Shown here: positions 33,141 through 41,816 of the stretch, piece by piece
Numbering within the stretch: the first letter of the stretch is position 1
Layout of the letters: each line of letters begins with the position of its first letter
Assembly: GCA_937992175.1 (NCBI GenBank)
Contig: CALKLF010000011.1
Location: forward strand, 1-49,697
Length of the DNA: 49,697 nt
Reading direction: 5' to 3'
Origin: an uncultured Fimbriimonadales bacterium
GTDB taxonomy: Bacteria; Armatimonadota; Fimbriimonadia; Fimbriimonadales; GBS-DC
Translations under genes and position numbers: made by a program
The notes under the pieces: generated by a model
The model's database searches: none
Told to the model about the DNA's origin: nothing
Seen by the model: only the letters and a program-made list of their open reading frames with translations

Positions 33141-33829
33141 TATTTCTTGCGGCGGCGCAGCGCAATCAGGCTCACCAAACCCGAACCGAGCGCCAGCATG
33201 CTCGCAGGCTCCGGAATCGGACCCGTGTGAATCACATAGTCCAGGTCGCGCACCGTACCCGTGATGCGTGTGAAGGACGACTCGAAGCAGAACGCATACA
33301 GCTCCAGTCCGATGAAGTTCTGCTGGTTGCCGCCTGTCTCATCGCCGCGCACATAGAAGTTGTCGTTACATACACTGGAGAAGTACGGCGAACTCAGCAG
33401 CGTCAAATCCACCAGCAGGCTCGCGCCCGTGATGCGCTTGATGAGAATATCTACAGGCAACCCCGATTGCGATGCAGGCAAGCAGTAGTTAATGTCCACG
33501 GGGCCCGTGCTCCAGCGCACCTGCGTCGGCGAAACGGCGGTACCCGTCAGGTTGATGGTCGGAAGCCCTTGAATGTTGGTCAGCGCAGCCAAGTCAAGGC
33601 TGATGTCGAGACTATTAGGAGCCTTTGTGATGCAGACAGGATTCTGATTGCCCAGCGAAATGGTTGTGGTGAGTGCGCCTGAGGTAACAAGGTTCCCCGC
33701 GTTCAGGTCGAACTCTAAGTTATCATCCAGCCACACCAGCCCTGCCAGACCGGACGGCTGCGCGTACGCGCTCAGTGCGACCAGCGTGCTGATTGCGCCG
33801 ATAAGAGAAAGCTTCGTCAAGCCTTTCAT
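33140..33829 (-). CDS. PEP-CTERM sorting domain-containing secreted protein
   Basis: This 229-residue protein has a Sec signal (MKGLTKLSLIGAISTLVALS-AYA). The body is beta-rich and Thr/Asn-rich. The C-terminus reads PIPEPASMLALGSGLVSLIA then LRRRKK: a PEP motif, a hydrophobic helix and a basic tail, the exosortase-sorting signal. Exosortase is expected to cut at PEP and anchor or export the protein; no exosortase gene is in the window. ATG 33829 was chosen because GGAGG is 10 nt upstream. Five or more cysteines in the body may form disulfides. Confidence 0.9.
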   Translation of the reverse strand: MKGLTKLSLIGAISTLVALSAYAQPSGLAGLVWLDDNLEFDLNAGNLVTSGALTTTISLGNQNPVCITKAPNSLDISLDLAALTNIQGLPTINLTGTAVSPTQVRWSTGPVDINYCLPASQSGLPVDILIKRITGASLLVDLTLLSSPYFSSVCNDNFYVRGDETGGNQQNFIGLELYAFCFESSFTRITGTVRDLDYVIHTGPIPEPASMLALGSGLVSLIALRRRKK

Positions 33830-34160
33830 GTTCACAAGACCTCCATACTGCCAGAATGGGGAAGGACAACCTTCCGAGAACTTTGCTCCTGCCCTGCGGA
33901 GCGGGGAGCTGCGCTCGCCGCTTCCATCCTATACAGACTCGAAAACCGCCCAAAAGCGGACAGGTTAATTCCACTGAACGGGCGTTCGTAGCCGCTTTCT
34001 GGGCAGACGACTATGCACAGTATATATCGGTTTGGAGTGCAAGGTGGAATGAGCAGGGCGAAAACTGGTAGAAGTGAGGAGCGAAACTGGGAGGGTTGCG
34101 AGGATTGGGCTCATCTCATATTCCCTCCGATTCACTTCCCATCTCAAGAGGGTATTCAGG
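33830..34160. other. Gap without a recognisable gene
   Basis: This 330-bp stretch between the PEP-CTERM gene and trpD has no repeat from the families above and no convincing reading frame. A frame ending at 34071 is Trp-rich at its end (see rejected items). It may hold the promoter of the minus-strand PEP-CTERM gene. Confidence 0.4.
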
Positions 34161-34166
34161 TATATT
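34161..34166 (+). promoter_or_regulatory. Leaderless -10 promoter of trpD
   Basis: CAGGTATATT puts TATATT at 34161-34166, 7 nt before ATG 34174, with no ribosome site. It supports 34174 as the true start rather than the in-frame upstream start at 34096. Confidence 0.6.
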
Positions 34167-34173
34167 TACAGGT

Positions 34174-35208
34174 ATGGAACTCGCTGCCATCATCAAGCGT
34201 GTGCTGGAAGGGGACGATTTAGAATCGGCGCAGGCGGAGACGCTGATGGACGCCATGATGCAGGGCGCGCTCACGCCCGTTCAGATAGCGGGCGTGTTGA
34301 TGACAATGCGCACGCGCGGGGAGACGCTGCAGGAACTCATTGGCTTCGCACGAGCGATGCGGGCGCACTCGGTCAAAGTGCCCGTTGGTAATCTCGATTT
34401 GCTGGACACCTGCGGGACGGGGGGCGATACCTTAAAGACATGGAACCTCTCCACGGCGACAGCGTTCGTGGTCGCAGCGGCTGGCGTTCCCATCGCCAAA
34501 CACGGCAACCGCGCCGTGAGCAGCCGTTGCGGCAGCGCGGATGTGCTGGAGGCGTTGGGGGTGCACCTGAACCTGACGCCCGAGCGGATTGCGCAGGGAA
34601 TCGAGCAGGTGGGCGTGGGCTTCATGTTCGCACCGATGCATCATCCCGCGATGCGCCATGTCGCCCCCGTGCGTCGGGAACTCGGCGTGCGTACCGTGTT
34701 CAACTTACTGGGCCCGCTCACGAATCCCGCGAACGCCCGGAAGCAGCTGCTGGGGGTCTTCAGCTGGGAGTGGCTCACGCTGATCGCCGAGGCGCTCGCG
34801 CAACTGGGCACGGAGCGCGCCCTCGTTGTGCATGGCATGGATGGCTTAGACGAGGTCTCTCCCATCGGCGTGACCGTCGCTGCGCACCTGAAGTCCGACG
34901 GCTCGATTGAGACTTTCGAGTTCACGCCGAGCGACTTGGGGCTGGAGTCGGTTCCTGAATCCGCGATAACGCCCGGCGAAACGCCGCAGGAGAACGCACG
35001 AATCTTGCGCTCCGCGATTACGGGCGACGACGAACTGCGCATGCGAGCGATTCTGCCCAGCGCAGGCGTCGCGCTCTGGGTCGCCGGGCGCGTGGACGAT
35101 ATTCGGGACGGGATTCTGCTGGCGATGCGCGCCATCGAGTCGGGACGCGCAGAAGAGGTTCTGGAAGCTTTTATTGCGTATACACAGGGCTGTTCGGGAC
35201 AGGGTTAG
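34174..35208 (+). CDS. trpD: Anthranilate phosphoribosyltransferase
   Basis: This protein of about 344 residues transfers phosphoribose from PRPP to anthranilate in tryptophan synthesis. The PRPP and anthranilate sites are visible: DTCGTGGDTLKTWNLST, KHGNRAVSSRCGSADVLEALG, and the metal/PRPP-binding VHGMDGLDEVS. The start was chosen from the leaderless promoter and from homologous N-termini (MELAAIIKRVLEGDDL). Other trp genes are absent nearby. Confidence 0.96.
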   Translation: MELAAIIKRVLEGDDLESAQAETLMDAMMQGALTPVQIAGVLMTMRTRGETLQELIGFARAMRAHSVKVPVGNLDLLDTCGTGGDTLKTWNLSTATAFVVAAAGVPIAKHGNRAVSSRCGSADVLEALGVHLNLTPERIAQGIEQVGVGFMFAPMHHPAMRHVAPVRRELGVRTVFNLLGPLTNPANARKQLLGVFSWEWLTLIAEALAQLGTERALVVHGMDGLDEVSPIGVTVAAHLKSDGSIETFEFTPSDLGLESVPESAITPGETPQENARILRSAITGDDELRMRAILPSAGVALWVAGRVDDIRDGILLAMRAIESGRAEEVLEAFIAYTQGCSGQG

Positions 35209-35286
35209 TCAGAGCTTTAGCAAGCACAGGCAAGGAGTCGCCTCGCATAAACAGGATTCTCCCCGCCTCCGCTGAACAGATTCTCT

Positions 35287-36153
35287 GTGCGCGAGCTGGT
35301 GCTGGAGCTATGGAACTATCGCGAGCTGTTGCGGACGCTGGTGATTCGCGAGTTGCGCGTGCGCTACAAGAACTCCACGCTCGGTTTTTTCTGGTCGCTG
35401 CTGAACCCGCTGGCGACTGTGCTGGTAATGACCATCGTGTTCAAGTATGTGATGGGCATGCGCATCGCGAACTACTCGGCGTATATCCTCGCGGCGTACC
35501 TGCCATGGACCTTTTTCCAGTTCGCGCTGCTCGACTCCAGCCAGACGATTCTGGTGTATATGCAGGTGATTAAGAAAATCTACTTCCCGCGCGTGCTGCT
35601 GCCGCTGGCGGCGGTGGTCTCGAACTTTATCCACTTCCTGCTGGCGATGGGCGTACTGTTTCTCTATTTGTACGGCTTTGTGGGGACGCCGCCGCAGTGG
35701 AGCCTGCTGCTGTTGCCAGGGATTATGCTGGCGCAGTTGGTGTGGGTGGCGGGGCTGGCGGCGATGATTGCCTGCTGGAATGTGTTTTATGAGGATGTGA
35801 AGTATCTGGTGAGTGTGGGGCTGCAGCTGCTGTTCTTTCTGACGCCCGTGATTTACTTCTCGGAGCAGCTGCGGTACACGACGCTGGTTCCCGAAGCGTA
35901 TCGTGAGGGGCTGTTCTGGGCGTATCATATTCTGAACCCGATGGCGACGCTGACGATGGCGTACCGCAAGGCGATACTGCCCCCGATTACGATTGTGCAG
36001 GAGAGCGCGCCTTTGGGACAGGCGATGCAGTTTCCCGATATGCCGTTGCCACTGTGGCTGCTGGGGCTGAACCTGCTGCTGGGCGCGGGCGTCGCGCTGC
36101 TGGGGCTGAGCTACTTCCGAAAACGCGAATGGGAGTTTGTCGAGCGACCATGA
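35287..36153 (+). CDS. ABC-2 type permease (polysaccharide export, TagG/RfbA type)
   Basis: This 288-residue inner-membrane protein has about six helices. It begins RELVLELWNYRELLRTLVIRE and has the family segment VRYKNSTLGFFWSLLNPL. Such permeases export O-antigen, teichoic-acid or other lipid-linked glycans together with a TagH-like ATPase. That ATPase is not adjacent here; the ATPase at 46934 belongs to another group. GTG 35287 lies directly after a gap without an obvious ribosome site. Its end overlaps the dprA start (ATGA). Confidence 0.88.
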   Translation: MRELVLELWNYRELLRTLVIRELRVRYKNSTLGFFWSLLNPLATVLVMTIVFKYVMGMRIANYSAYILAAYLPWTFFQFALLDSSQTILVYMQVIKKIYFPRVLLPLAAVVSNFIHFLLAMGVLFLYLYGFVGTPPQWSLLLLPGIMLAQLVWVAGLAAMIACWNVFYEDVKYLVSVGLQLLFFLTPVIYFSEQLRYTTLVPEAYREGLFWAYHILNPMATLTMAYRKAILPPITIVQESAPLGQAMQFPDMPLPLWLLGLNLLLGAGVALLGLSYFRKREWEFVERP

Positions 36154-37235
36154 GCCGTGAGGAGCTGATTGCGTGGTTAAGGCTGTTGAGTCTGGAGTTC
36201 TCCGCGAACAAGTTGCGGGCGTTGCTGGCGCGGTTCGGCGACCCCGACGGCGTTTTCAGCGCGAGCGCGGCGGCGTTGCGTGAGGTCGCGGGTCTCCGCG
36301 AGGCGGATGTGGCGGCGATTGAGCGTATTGCGCACGAATCGGTCGAGATACCCCTACTGCTGGAGACAGGCGAGGCGCAGTTGCTCATTGCGGGCGTTTC
36401 CGACGACTACCCCCGCCCGCTGGAAGTGCTGCCCGACCCGCCGCCTGCGCTGTTCGTGTGGGGCGCGTTGCAGGAGCGCGACCGCTTCGCCATCAGCGTT
36501 GTAGGCACGCGCAAGCCGAGCGCGTATGGACGCATGGTCGCCGAACGGTTCACGCGCGACCTGTGTGAGGCGGGGCTGACGATTGTGAGCGGAGGCGCAT
36601 CGGGAATAGACACTGTGGCGCATCGCGCCGCGCTGGAAGCAGAGGGACGCACCGTCGCCATCCTCGGCAGCGGGCTGGGGAACCTCTATCCAGCTGAGAA
36701 CCGCGCACTGTTCCGACGCATCGCCGAATCGGGCGGGGCGGTGGTCAGCGAGTATCCGTGGGACGCCGCGCCCGACGCATGGCGGTTCCCCGTGCGCAAT
36801 CGGCTCCTCGCTGCATGGGGGCTGGGCACGTTGGTGGTCGAAGCCCCCGCAGCAAGCGGCGCGCTGATTACCGCCCGACTCGCCGATGAGTACGGACGCG
36901 AGGTGTTCGCCGTGCCGGGCAGCATCGACAACCCCAAAAGCAAAGGTTGCCATACGCTGATTAAGGAGAACGCAGCCCTGGTCGACAGCGCGGAGGACAT
37001 CCTGAGCTTCCTGAGTATTCAGACCGAGCCACGCGAGCGAACTACCAGCCTGCCGATGCTGACCGAGGCTCAGGAGAAGCTGCTCGGTGCGCTTGATCTA
37101 GAGCCGCGCCATGTGGACGCGCTCGCGCGGCAGGTCGGGTTGCCCGTGCATACCGCGCAGGCGGAGCTGACAATGCTGGAGATGCAGGGACTGGCGCGAC
37201 GCATGCCGGGCGGCGCGTTCGTGCGGGTGCTGTAG
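36150..37235 (+). CDS. dprA: DNA-processing protein DprA
   Basis: This protein of about 361 residues has an N-terminal helix-hairpin region, a Rossmann core (about 90-290) with the SGGASGIDTVAHRAA and AVILGSGL-type segments, PEN/NRL and ASGALITARLA motifs, and a C-terminal winged helix (QEKLLGALDLEPRHVDALARQ). DprA loads RecA onto incoming single-stranded DNA in natural transformation. The adjacent pilus genes support competence, although they are elsewhere in the window. The start overlaps the ABC permease stop (ATGA). Confidence 0.96.
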   Translation: MSREELIAWLRLLSLEFSANKLRALLARFGDPDGVFSASAAALREVAGLREADVAAIERIAHESVEIPLLLETGEAQLLIAGVSDDYPRPLEVLPDPPPALFVWGALQERDRFAISVVGTRKPSAYGRMVAERFTRDLCEAGLTIVSGGASGIDTVAHRAALEAEGRTVAILGSGLGNLYPAENRALFRRIAESGGAVVSEYPWDAAPDAWRFPVRNRLLAAWGLGTLVVEAPAASGALITARLADEYGREVFAVPGSIDNPKSKGCHTLIKENAALVDSAEDILSFLSIQTEPRERTTSLPMLTEAQEKLLGALDLEPRHVDALARQVGLPVHTAQAELTMLEMQGLARRMPGGAFVRVL

Positions 37236-37289
37236 GGGGCGTGTATTAAGTCCCTCAAAGATGAAATCGTTGCCTTTGTCTGCTGTTCT

Positions 37290-37565
37290 TTCTCCTCCTC
37301 CCGACCTCCCCCGTGAACGGGGGAGGCGTCGCGGCTGCTCGCGCGTGCGCTCCCTCCCCGCTGGCGGGGAGGGGTGGGGTCTGATAAGGGTGCTACGCCT
37401 GAGTTCAAACGCCCTGCGCCCTCCGAGGCTGGAAAAGCGTGGGAAATCGCAATCGCGTCTCCCCAAGTTGGGACAACGCTGTGTACCCTTGTCAGGGGTT
37501 GGGGCGGCGGCTTCGGCAGATGTACCTACCGCACCCCACGACGGCAGGAATACCGTCGCACAAGG
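37290..37565. repeat. Palindromes and a hairpin after dprA
   Basis: About 37295-37330 is a stem of CCTCCCCCGT / ACGGGGGAGG type; about 37350-37375 is CCCTCCCCGC / GCGGGGAGGGG. At about 37540-37562 an ACGACGGC / GCCGTCG-type hairpin recurs, as at 11-81 but with a decayed arm. The 37236-37755 gap shows no gene. Confidence 0.7.
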
Positions 37566-37672
37566 CGCATCCTCGATGGGCATACGATTCTTTTAGGTAA
37601 GCACCTACCAATCGGGGATATGCCGTAAAATCATGGTCAGAGGCGTGTCTATCCTCACGATATAACAGCAAA

Positions 37673-37738
37673 CGCCCCGAACCATCGGGGCGTAGCTGGA
37701 TAACTGCAAGCAGGCCGCCCCTGAAGCATCAGGGGCGC
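37673..37738 (-). terminator. Tandem hairpins at the end of the PEP-CTERM fragment
   Basis: Two stems lie just downstream of the minus-strand gene. CGCCCCTGA / TCAGGGGCG is a perfect 9-bp stem with a 4-nt loop (37717-37738). CGCCCCGA / TCGGGGCG is a perfect 8-bp stem with a 5-nt loop (37673-37693), followed on the minus strand by GTTTGCTGTTAT. They look like a terminator pair, though the U-tract is weak. Confidence 0.6.
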
Positions 37739-37755
37739 GCCAAGTTAGGAACCGC

Positions 37756-38010
37756 TTAGTTCGCGCGGCGGCGGCGCAGCGCCAGCAGACCCACCAGACC
37801 GCTGCCCAGCGCAATCATGCTGGCAGGCTCGGGCACAACATCAATGCGACCGTTGATGACACTGAGCTCGTACTGGTAGGGCCGACCCTGCGGCGTATTC
37901 GCCAAGATGTTCGTCTTCACCGTTGGGTCAGTGTTCGGAGGACTACCGCTCAGCGGGCGACCGAAGTTGATGTTGTAGGTACCAAGATTGCAGTGACCAC
38001 ACTGCATCAA
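37756..38010 (-). CDS. C-terminal part of a PEP-CTERM protein (no signal peptide)
   Basis: This 84-residue frame starts at TTG/ATG 38010-38007, with no Shine-Dalgarno, and ends VPEPASMIALGSGLVGLLALRRRRAN, a full PEP-CTERM signal. The part before it is only about 55 residues and lacks any signal peptide, whereas normal PEP-CTERM proteins carry both. It is probably a deletion remnant. A good promoter remains: TTGACA (38100-38095) and a TATAAT/TAATAT -10 (38079-38072) on the minus strand, followed by a tandem terminator, so it may still be transcribed. Confidence 0.55.
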   Translation of the reverse strand: MMQCGHCNLGTYNINFGRPLSGSPPNTDPTVKTNILANTPQGRPYQYELSVINGRIDVVPEPASMIALGSGLVGLLALRRRRAN

Positions 38011-38071
38011 GAACCAGTGTTTATACTTCGTTGTCTATCGGTGCAGCGAGAGGCTCTCGTTGCAACCGCCT

Positions 38072-38100
38072 ATATTATAACATTTTTGCGCGGGTGTCAA
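38072..38100 (-). promoter_or_regulatory. Strong promoter of the truncated PEP-CTERM gene
   Basis: Minus-strand TTGACA (38100-38095) precedes TATAAT (38079-38074, 15-bp spacer) or TAATAT (38077-38072, 17-bp spacer). It is the strongest -35 of the window besides the tRNA promoter. The leader would be about 60 nt and contains a small GAGAG/CTCTC stem. Confidence 0.55.
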
Positions 38101-38162
38101 GGGGTGAGGGGCAAATTCGGGGGGAATTCAGGGGAATTTGAGGACTAATGACAGGAGTTGCC

Positions 38163-39608
38163 TCATCGTGTCTGTGTTCCGAAAATCAGCGGCGCGACGC
38201 CGTGTTGATGCAGTCCACTGATGGGGCGGAATCGAATCTCGTTCTCGCCCTCCAGATAGCCGAAGAGCGCGAGCCAGCGATGGCGCAGCAGGGCAAATTC
38301 AAACGGGACGCTTCGCAGGCGTGGGACACCCGTGAAGACGATGAACCCCTGCATGCCTGACTGCTCCATCTCGAGACGCGCCTCTTCGTCCGCCTTGCGC
38401 AACGCTGCGAAAAGCGACGCCGTGGTCTCGACCACCAGCGGTAGCAGCGCGCCCTGCGTATCCGCCAGCCAACCCTGACCGTTCTGCCACACGATATGCT
38501 GATAGCCCAGCAAGCAGGGCAGTTCGCGCGGGGCGAACGGGTCGGCGAGCCGTTGCAGATAACGCCCAATCAGCGGTTCCCACTCGGTAGAAGCGTGCTG
38601 TACCGCCTCCTGAGCCAGCTCCCTGCGCGGCGTGGACAGCGGCAGCGATTCGTAAATCTTGACGCGCTTGGGCGCATAGCCCGGATACACACCTACGCGC
38701 GTCGCCAGAAACGGTTCAGGACGCGCGGGTTTGAACCCCTGCGCCGACGCCGGCGCGTTCAACGGCGTAATCTTCATCTCGCGCAGCAGCTCGCCCGAAT
38801 CCAAATCGATCAGATGGCTGATGTCCAGCCGAAAGCCCGTTGGGATCTCGATGTTCTCATAGGCGAGTTCCATTAGGCGCAGGTTCTCGCGGGGCTGCAG
38901 GTCTTTGTCGCGCCAGGTGCGCCCGAGCATCTCTTCGAGTTGCTCTTCGGGCAGGGCGCGTCGTTCCGTGAAATGCTCTTCCACCGCGCGCGCCGTCAGC
39001 CAGAGTTGCAGCAGCGCGCGGGTGTAGCGCGCCTCGCTGACGGGCGAGTGGCGCGCGTTCTCAATCAGCTGGGCGAGGTACTCGAGGGCTTGCTGCAGGC
39101 GGCGCGTCTTGAGCGATTGCAGGTTCGAGGCGGCGGCGCGCAGCTGCTCCAGAAACGCGGGTTGCACGCCCGTCAGCCCGCGCTCGGCGAGTTCCTGCGC
39201 GAGTTTGAGCGTCTGCTCGATGCTCTGGGTCTGCAAATCGGTGCGCTCGACGGTTGCTTTGGCGGCGCGTTTGCCCCCGCGCGACGGCTTCTCGGGCGGC
39301 GTCTCGGTCAGGGTCTGCTGCCCGTAGACGAACCGCTCGGGCGATTGCGCCCACACAATCAGCATGGCGATGGCATGCTTGCAGAACTTGCTGAATCGCG
39401 CGGCGGGGCAGGTGCATTTCGCCTTCGGCGCGCCGTCCTTGAACTCGATGCGCACCGTGTAGGGCTTGCTGCCCTGCACCTGGGCGTAGAGCGTCGTGTC
39501 GGAGCGCGCCAGATGAAGTAGCTGATCGCTCGCAGCGATGGACTCCGCGTTGCGATAGACGCCTATGTCGCACAGGGCGCGCACCTCGTCTAAAGTGAGC
39601 GGCGGCAC
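38163..39608 (-). CDS. SWIM zinc-finger protein (YehQ-like)
   Basis: This 481-residue protein has a SWIM domain at about residues 35-95. The zinc ligands are in CTCPAARFSKFCKHA, giving CxC-x(8)-CxH, preceded by YTVRIEFKDGAPKAK. The body is Ala/Arg/Leu-rich and mostly helical. Its GTG start directly follows the TAA of the VWA gene (TAAGTG), so the two are one operon. The pair matches the last two genes of the yehLMPQ-type cluster (MoxR-like AAA ATPase, unknown protein, VWA protein, SWIM protein). Function is unknown; DNA or protein binding is likely for SWIM. Confidence 0.82.
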   Translation of the reverse strand: MPPLTLDEVRALCDIGVYRNAESIAASDQLLHLARSDTTLYAQVQGSKPYTVRIEFKDGAPKAKCTCPAARFSKFCKHAIAMLIVWAQSPERFVYGQQTLTETPPEKPSRGGKRAAKATVERTDLQTQSIEQTLKLAQELAERGLTGVQPAFLEQLRAAASNLQSLKTRRLQQALEYLAQLIENARHSPVSEARYTRALLQLWLTARAVEEHFTERRALPEEQLEEMLGRTWRDKDLQPRENLRLMELAYENIEIPTGFRLDISHLIDLDSGELLREMKITPLNAPASAQGFKPARPEPFLATRVGVYPGYAPKRVKIYESLPLSTPRRELAQEAVQHASTEWEPLIGRYLQRLADPFAPRELPCLLGYQHIVWQNGQGWLADTQGALLPLVVETTASLFAALRKADEEARLEMEQSGMQGFIVFTGVPRLRSVPFEFALLRHRWLALFGYLEGENEIRFRPISGLHQHGVAPLIFGTQTR

Positions 39609-40781
39609 TTAGCGTCGCACCCCCTTCAGAATCTGCTCCATGACCTCAAGCAGTTTGTCAGGCGTGGCGGCGAAGGTCGGGATGTCCAGCGCGGCGACCT
39701 GTCGCGCCAGCGGTTTATTATACACGGGCTTTCCTTCCTCCAGCGCGAGCAGGCACAACACCTGCGTTTTACTCTCGCGCAGGGCGCGCAGCTGCGCCAG
39801 CAGCGCGTTCGCGTCGCCCCCCTCGTACAGGTCGGTAACCAGCACGAAGATACACTTCTCAGGTTGCCGAACAAGCCCCGAGCCGTAGGCGACCGCCTGC
39901 GCAATATCCGTACCCCCACCCAGCTGCAGGTTGAACAGCAGCTCCACCGGGTCGTCGTTCAGATAGGGCGTGAGGTCGACGATGCTCGTGTCGAACACCA
40001 CGAGATGTGTCTCCAGCACGCGCAGCGAGGCGAAGATGCTCGCCATGATGCTGGAGTAGACCGCCGAGTTCGCCATGCTGCCGCTCTGGTCGACCAGAAT
40101 AATAATCTGCCAGTCGCGGAAGCGTTTCTCGTTCGCCCAGAAGTAGAGCCGTTCGGGGATAATCGTCTTACGGTCGGGCAGGTAGTTCTTGAGGTTGCTT
40201 TTGAGGGTGCGTCGCCAGTCGAGGTTGCGTGCGGAGCGGAGGGGCGAGTAGCGGTTGCGTTGCAGCGCGCCAAACACCGCCTGCTGCACGCGCAGTTCGA
40301 GCTTGCGGCGCAGTTGCTCCACGACGCCCCGTATCAAATCGCGCGCCGCCTGCTTGACCGTGTCGGGAATCTGCTCTTTGAGGCTGAGAATCGTCGTCAC
40401 GAGCTGCACATCGGGTTGCAGCTGAGGCACAATCTCGGGCTGCAGCAGCATTTCCGCCAGCCCTGTGCGCTCGAAGGCGTCGCGCTGCACCATCGCGAGG
40501 GTGGGCTGATTGAACAGGGCACGCATCTGTTCCAGCCACTGCGGGATGTAGGGGCTGGAGTCGCCCGTACCACCGAACCGCTCGCCGCCGTCGTAGACGA
40601 AACTCAGGGCGCGATCGAGTTCAGTGAGTCGCACCCCCGCAGGCAGCGCGCTCTGCAGGGAGGAGTCAGAATCGTCTGAACCGTCGCCGCGCCTGCCCAG
40701 CCGAAACGCAGGGTTCACCTGTTCCGCCCTGCGTCCCAGAATCAACCGCCAGCGCGTCAGCGCGTCCGTGTGGGGGTGCAT
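39609..40781 (-). CDS. VWA domain-containing protein (CoxE/YehP-like)
   Basis: This protein of about 390 residues has an N-terminal helical region and a VWA/CoxE-like domain in its C-terminal half. The MIDAS reads DQSGSM (DxSxS), with TSIVDLT and VTDLYEG as further metal-contact segments. Such proteins act with MoxR-type AAA ATPases as metal-dependent adaptors. The partner ATPase is absent from the window. Start ATG 40781 was chosen because GGTATACT (TATACT at 40797-40792) sits 10 nt upstream, so the mRNA is probably leaderless; an in-frame ATG 21 nt further up lies across that promoter and can be excluded. Confidence 0.85.
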   Translation of the reverse strand: MHPHTDALTRWRLILGRRAEQVNPAFRLGRRGDGSDDSDSSLQSALPAGVRLTELDRALSFVYDGGERFGGTGDSSPYIPQWLEQMRALFNQPTLAMVQRDAFERTGLAEMLLQPEIVPQLQPDVQLVTTILSLKEQIPDTVKQAARDLIRGVVEQLRRKLELRVQQAVFGALQRNRYSPLRSARNLDWRRTLKSNLKNYLPDRKTIIPERLYFWANEKRFRDWQIIILVDQSGSMANSAVYSSIMASIFASLRVLETHLVVFDTSIVDLTPYLNDDPVELLFNLQLGGGTDIAQAVAYGSGLVRQPEKCIFVLVTDLYEGGDANALLAQLRALRESKTQVLCLLALEEGKPVYNKPLARQVAALDIPTFAATPDKLLEVMEQILKGVRR

Positions 40782-40791
40782 GTGCTTTAAG

Positions 40792-40855
40792 AGTATACCC
40801 ATGCCCTCTTGCGGTGGAAAAGCCCGATTCGCGCCCCTGCAGGGTCAGGTATACT
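40792..40855. promoter_or_regulatory. Divergent leaderless promoters of the VWA-SWIM operon and fabD
   Basis: Minus strand: GGTATACT with TATACT at 40797-40792, 10 nt before ATG 40781. Plus strand: CAGGTATACT with TATACT at 40850-40855, 10 nt before ATG 40866. The whole divergent intergenic region is only 84 bp and has no ribosome sites. Confidence 0.6.
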
Positions 40856-40865
40856 CTCCCGCGTT

Positions 40866-41816
40866 ATGGCAGTGGCGGTGGTGTTTCCAGGGCAGGGCGC
40901 GCAGCGTCCAGGGATGGGACGCGAGCTGTACGAACGCAGCGCCGCAGCGCGGAAAGTGTTCGAAATCGCCAGCGAGTTCTCCGGACGCTCCTTCACCGAG
41001 CTGTGCTTTGAAACCGACGAGGAGACCCTCAAACGCACCGAGAACGCGCAGCCCGCGCTGCTGGTGACCTGCTACGCGGCGTGGGAGGCGTTGCGCGAAG
41101 CGGTTCCCGAATTCAAGCCCGATTATGTCGTGGGGCACAGCGTCGGCGAGTATCCCGCGCTCGCCGCGTCGGGCGTATGGACTTTTGAGGAGTCGCTGCG
41201 CTGGGTGGAGCAACGCGCGAAGGCGATGCACACGCTGGCGCATAAAATCCCCGGCACGATGGCGGCGGTGATTGGGCTGACGGGCGAGCAGGTGGAGGCG
41301 GTCTGCGAGCAGGTGCAGCAGGAGACAGGCGAAGTCGTGACGCCCACAAACTACAACGCGCCGAATCAGATTGTGATTTCGGGCACAATCAGCGCCATTC
41401 AAATTGCGGCGGAACGCCTGAAAGAGGCGGGCGCGCGGCGCATCGTGCCGTTAGCCGTCTCCGGGGCGTTCCACTCGCCCCTGATGCAGCCCGCCGCCGA
41501 CCTGATGACCGACGCCTACCGCGAGGCGAACTTCCAGAAACCGGTGTACCCCTTCTTCTCCACGATTGAAGTGCGCGTGCTGGACGATCCAGAAGAGCTA
41601 CGCTTCGTGATGGGGCAGCAAATTGCCCGTCCCGTGCGCTGGCAGCAGAGCGTGGAAGCCCTGCACGCGCTCGGCGTGGATACCTTTATCGAACTCGGCG
41701 TGGGCGATGTGCTGTCGGGGCTGATTAAGCGCATCCTGCCCGACGCCCGCACGCTCCGTGTGGTAGACTCTAAGACCTTAGACGAGACTGTCGCGTTTTT
41801 GCGAGGCGAGTCATGA
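40866..41816 (+). CDS. fabD: Malonyl-CoA:ACP transacylase FabD
   Basis: This 316-residue enzyme moves malonyl from CoA to ACP to start fatty-acid elongation. The nucleophile Ser is in GHSVGEYPA, the start is VVFPGQGAQRPGMG, and the second catalytic residue is His in SGAFHSPLM. It is the first gene of a fabD-fabG-acpP-fabF operon and overlaps fabG by 4 nt. fabH and plsX are not next to it. The start follows a leaderless promoter, so the upstream open frame is not used. Confidence 0.97.
   Translation: MAVAVVFPGQGAQRPGMGRELYERSAAARKVFEIASEFSGRSFTELCFETDEETLKRTENAQPALLVTCYAAWEALREAVPEFKPDYVVGHSVGEYPALAASGVWTFEESLRWVEQRAKAMHTLAHKIPGTMAAVIGLTGEQVEAVCEQVQQETGEVVTPTNYNAPNQIVISGTISAIQIAAERLKEAGARRIVPLAVSGAFHSPLMQPAADLMTDAYREANFQKPVYPFFSTIEVRVLDDPEELRFVMGQQIARPVRWQQSVEALHALGVDTFIELGVGDVLSGLIKRILPDARTLRVVDSKTLDETVAFLRGES

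Noticed and set aside
33856-34071. Possible trp leader peptide before trpD
   Set aside because: Frame ends with four scattered Trp codons, but trpD has its own leaderless promoter downstream (34161) and no attenuator stems were found.
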